Assembly (NCBI GenBank): GCA_002352945.1
Contig: DDHL01000044.1
Location: forward strand, 1-5,387
Reading direction: 5' to 3'
DNA length: 5,387 nucleotides
From: Campylobacteraceae bacterium UBA1877
GTDB lineage: Bacteria; Campylobacterota; Campylobacteria; Campylobacterales; Campylobacteraceae
This document shows positions 4,851-5,387 of the stretch, piece by piece. The position numbers were made by a program, and so were the translations under genes. The notes beneath the pieces are model-generated. The model saw nothing but the letters and a program-made list of their open reading frames with translations. It had not been told where the DNA came from and made no database searches. The number at the start of each line of letters is the position of its first letter. Within the stretch, counting starts at the first letter, position 1.

Positions 4851-5387
4851 ATGCCGTATAAATTTTCCTCCAAAGAGCTTCATGAGCGTCAAGTAGACTT
4901 GCCAGAATCTGATGATGCTCTTTTAGATAAACTTTCAAAACCCCGTACCTCACATGAGCAAGATGATGCTAGAGCGGAAGAAAAACTAATTGGAGATCTT
5001 GAGGGGCAAAGGGATTTTAACCGTTCGCAATGGCAATATTGGCTTATTGCACTCCTTGCTTTTTCGTGGTCTGTTTATCAATTGTATGTTGCAATCAACC
5101 CAATAAATGCAGTTTTTATCCGCTCAGTCCATCTAGCATTTGCGGTACTGCTTGCATTTTTAATTTATCCTATGTTTAAAACCCGCAGTTTAAAAAGCCG
5201 CATCACATGGTACGATTTTCTCTTAGCAATCATCGGAACCGCCGGTGCACTTTATATTTATGTTGATTATTTTGGCTTAGCAGACAGACCGGGAGCTTAC
5301 ATCACTCGGGATATAGTGTTTGCTATAGTAACAGTTTTAATTCTTCTTGAAGCATCAAGGCGCGCTTTAGGGTATGCCTTATCAATA
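4851..5387 (+). CDS. TRAP transporter fused 4TM/12TM permease, N-terminal part
   Basis: The first 179 codons of the membrane subunit of the TAXI-type TRAP transporter; the frame is open to the right edge and no stop is reached. The start ATG follows AAGAGG at 4840-4845. Residues 1-60 are a hydrophilic, charged N-terminal tail expected in the cytoplasm. Four hydrophobic segments follow, near 61-81, 91-109, 121-140 and 154-168, matching the small (DctQ-like) four-helix part of the fused permease. After the fourth comes EASRRALGYAL (167-177), which resembles the link seen in this family between the small and large parts. The large DctM-like part, which carries the transport path and uses an ion gradient (usually Na+), lies beyond the window. 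Full family members are usually about 600-850 aa. Identification rests on the helix pattern, motifs such as SVYQLYVA, and the preceding TAXI receptor gene. Confidence 0.9.
   Translation, partial: MPYKFSSKELHERQVDLPESDDALLDKLSKPRTSHEQDDARAEEKLIGDLEGQRDFNRSQWQYWLIALLAFSWSVYQLYVAINPINAVFIRSVHLAFAVLLAFLIYPMFKTRSLKSRITWYDFLLAIIGTAGALYIYVDYFGLADRPGAYITRDIVFAIVTVLILLEASRRALGYALSI

Overview
The window looks like chromosomal DNA of a member of Campylobacterota (the former Epsilonproteobacteria). The basis is the AT-rich sequence, tightly overlapping genes, AGA/AGG-dominated arginine codons in the left block, short AT-rich spacers, and a TAXI-type TRAP transporter as found in free-living sulfur-oxidising or microaerobic members. 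This is inferred from style, not from a database match, and the genus cannot be fixed.

Left block (1-3485, + strand): a three-gene operon with overlapping ends. It holds the C-terminal part of an SGNH/GDSL esterase (TesA-like arylesterase/lysophospholipase), a complete 220-aa ABC ATPase of the LolD/MacB/YbbA type, and a complete 828-aa FtsX-fold permease of the YbbP type with ten predicted membrane segments. This is the tesA-ybbA-ybbP grouping known from other Proteobacteria. It probably forms an inner-membrane, ATP-driven machine acting on hydrophobic or lipid-like molecules in the periplasm, with the esterase as partner.

Middle (3486-3849): a non-protein-coding stretch. A complete tRNA-Asn(GTT) gene with encoded CCA lies on the minus strand, convergent with the permease and divergent from the gene to its right. 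Its promoter is a perfect TTGACA-N17-TATAAT. The rest of the divergent spacer is unusually rich in symmetric elements: an inverted repeat over the tRNA -35 box, a 12-bp palindrome, a CRP/FNR-like dyad, helical-turn-spaced direct repeats and a 17-nt palindrome just before the ribosome binding site of the next gene. This suggests regulated expression of the right block.

Right block (3850-5387, + strand): a TRAP transporter of the TAXI type. First comes the secreted substrate-binding protein (315 aa, signal peptide, TAXI motifs). An intercistronic hairpin with a T-run follows, then the first 179 codons of the fused 4TM/12TM TRAP permease, cut by the window end. The binding protein captures a carboxylate-type solute in the periplasm and hands it to the ion-driven permease. 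The hairpin probably sets a surplus of binding protein over permease. The binding-protein gene uses only CGN arginine codons (8 of 8), in contrast with the ABC operon.

I see no mobile element, CRISPR array, phage gene or clearly new system. The most useful leads are the regulatory architecture of the TAXI operon and the linked esterase/ABC operon.
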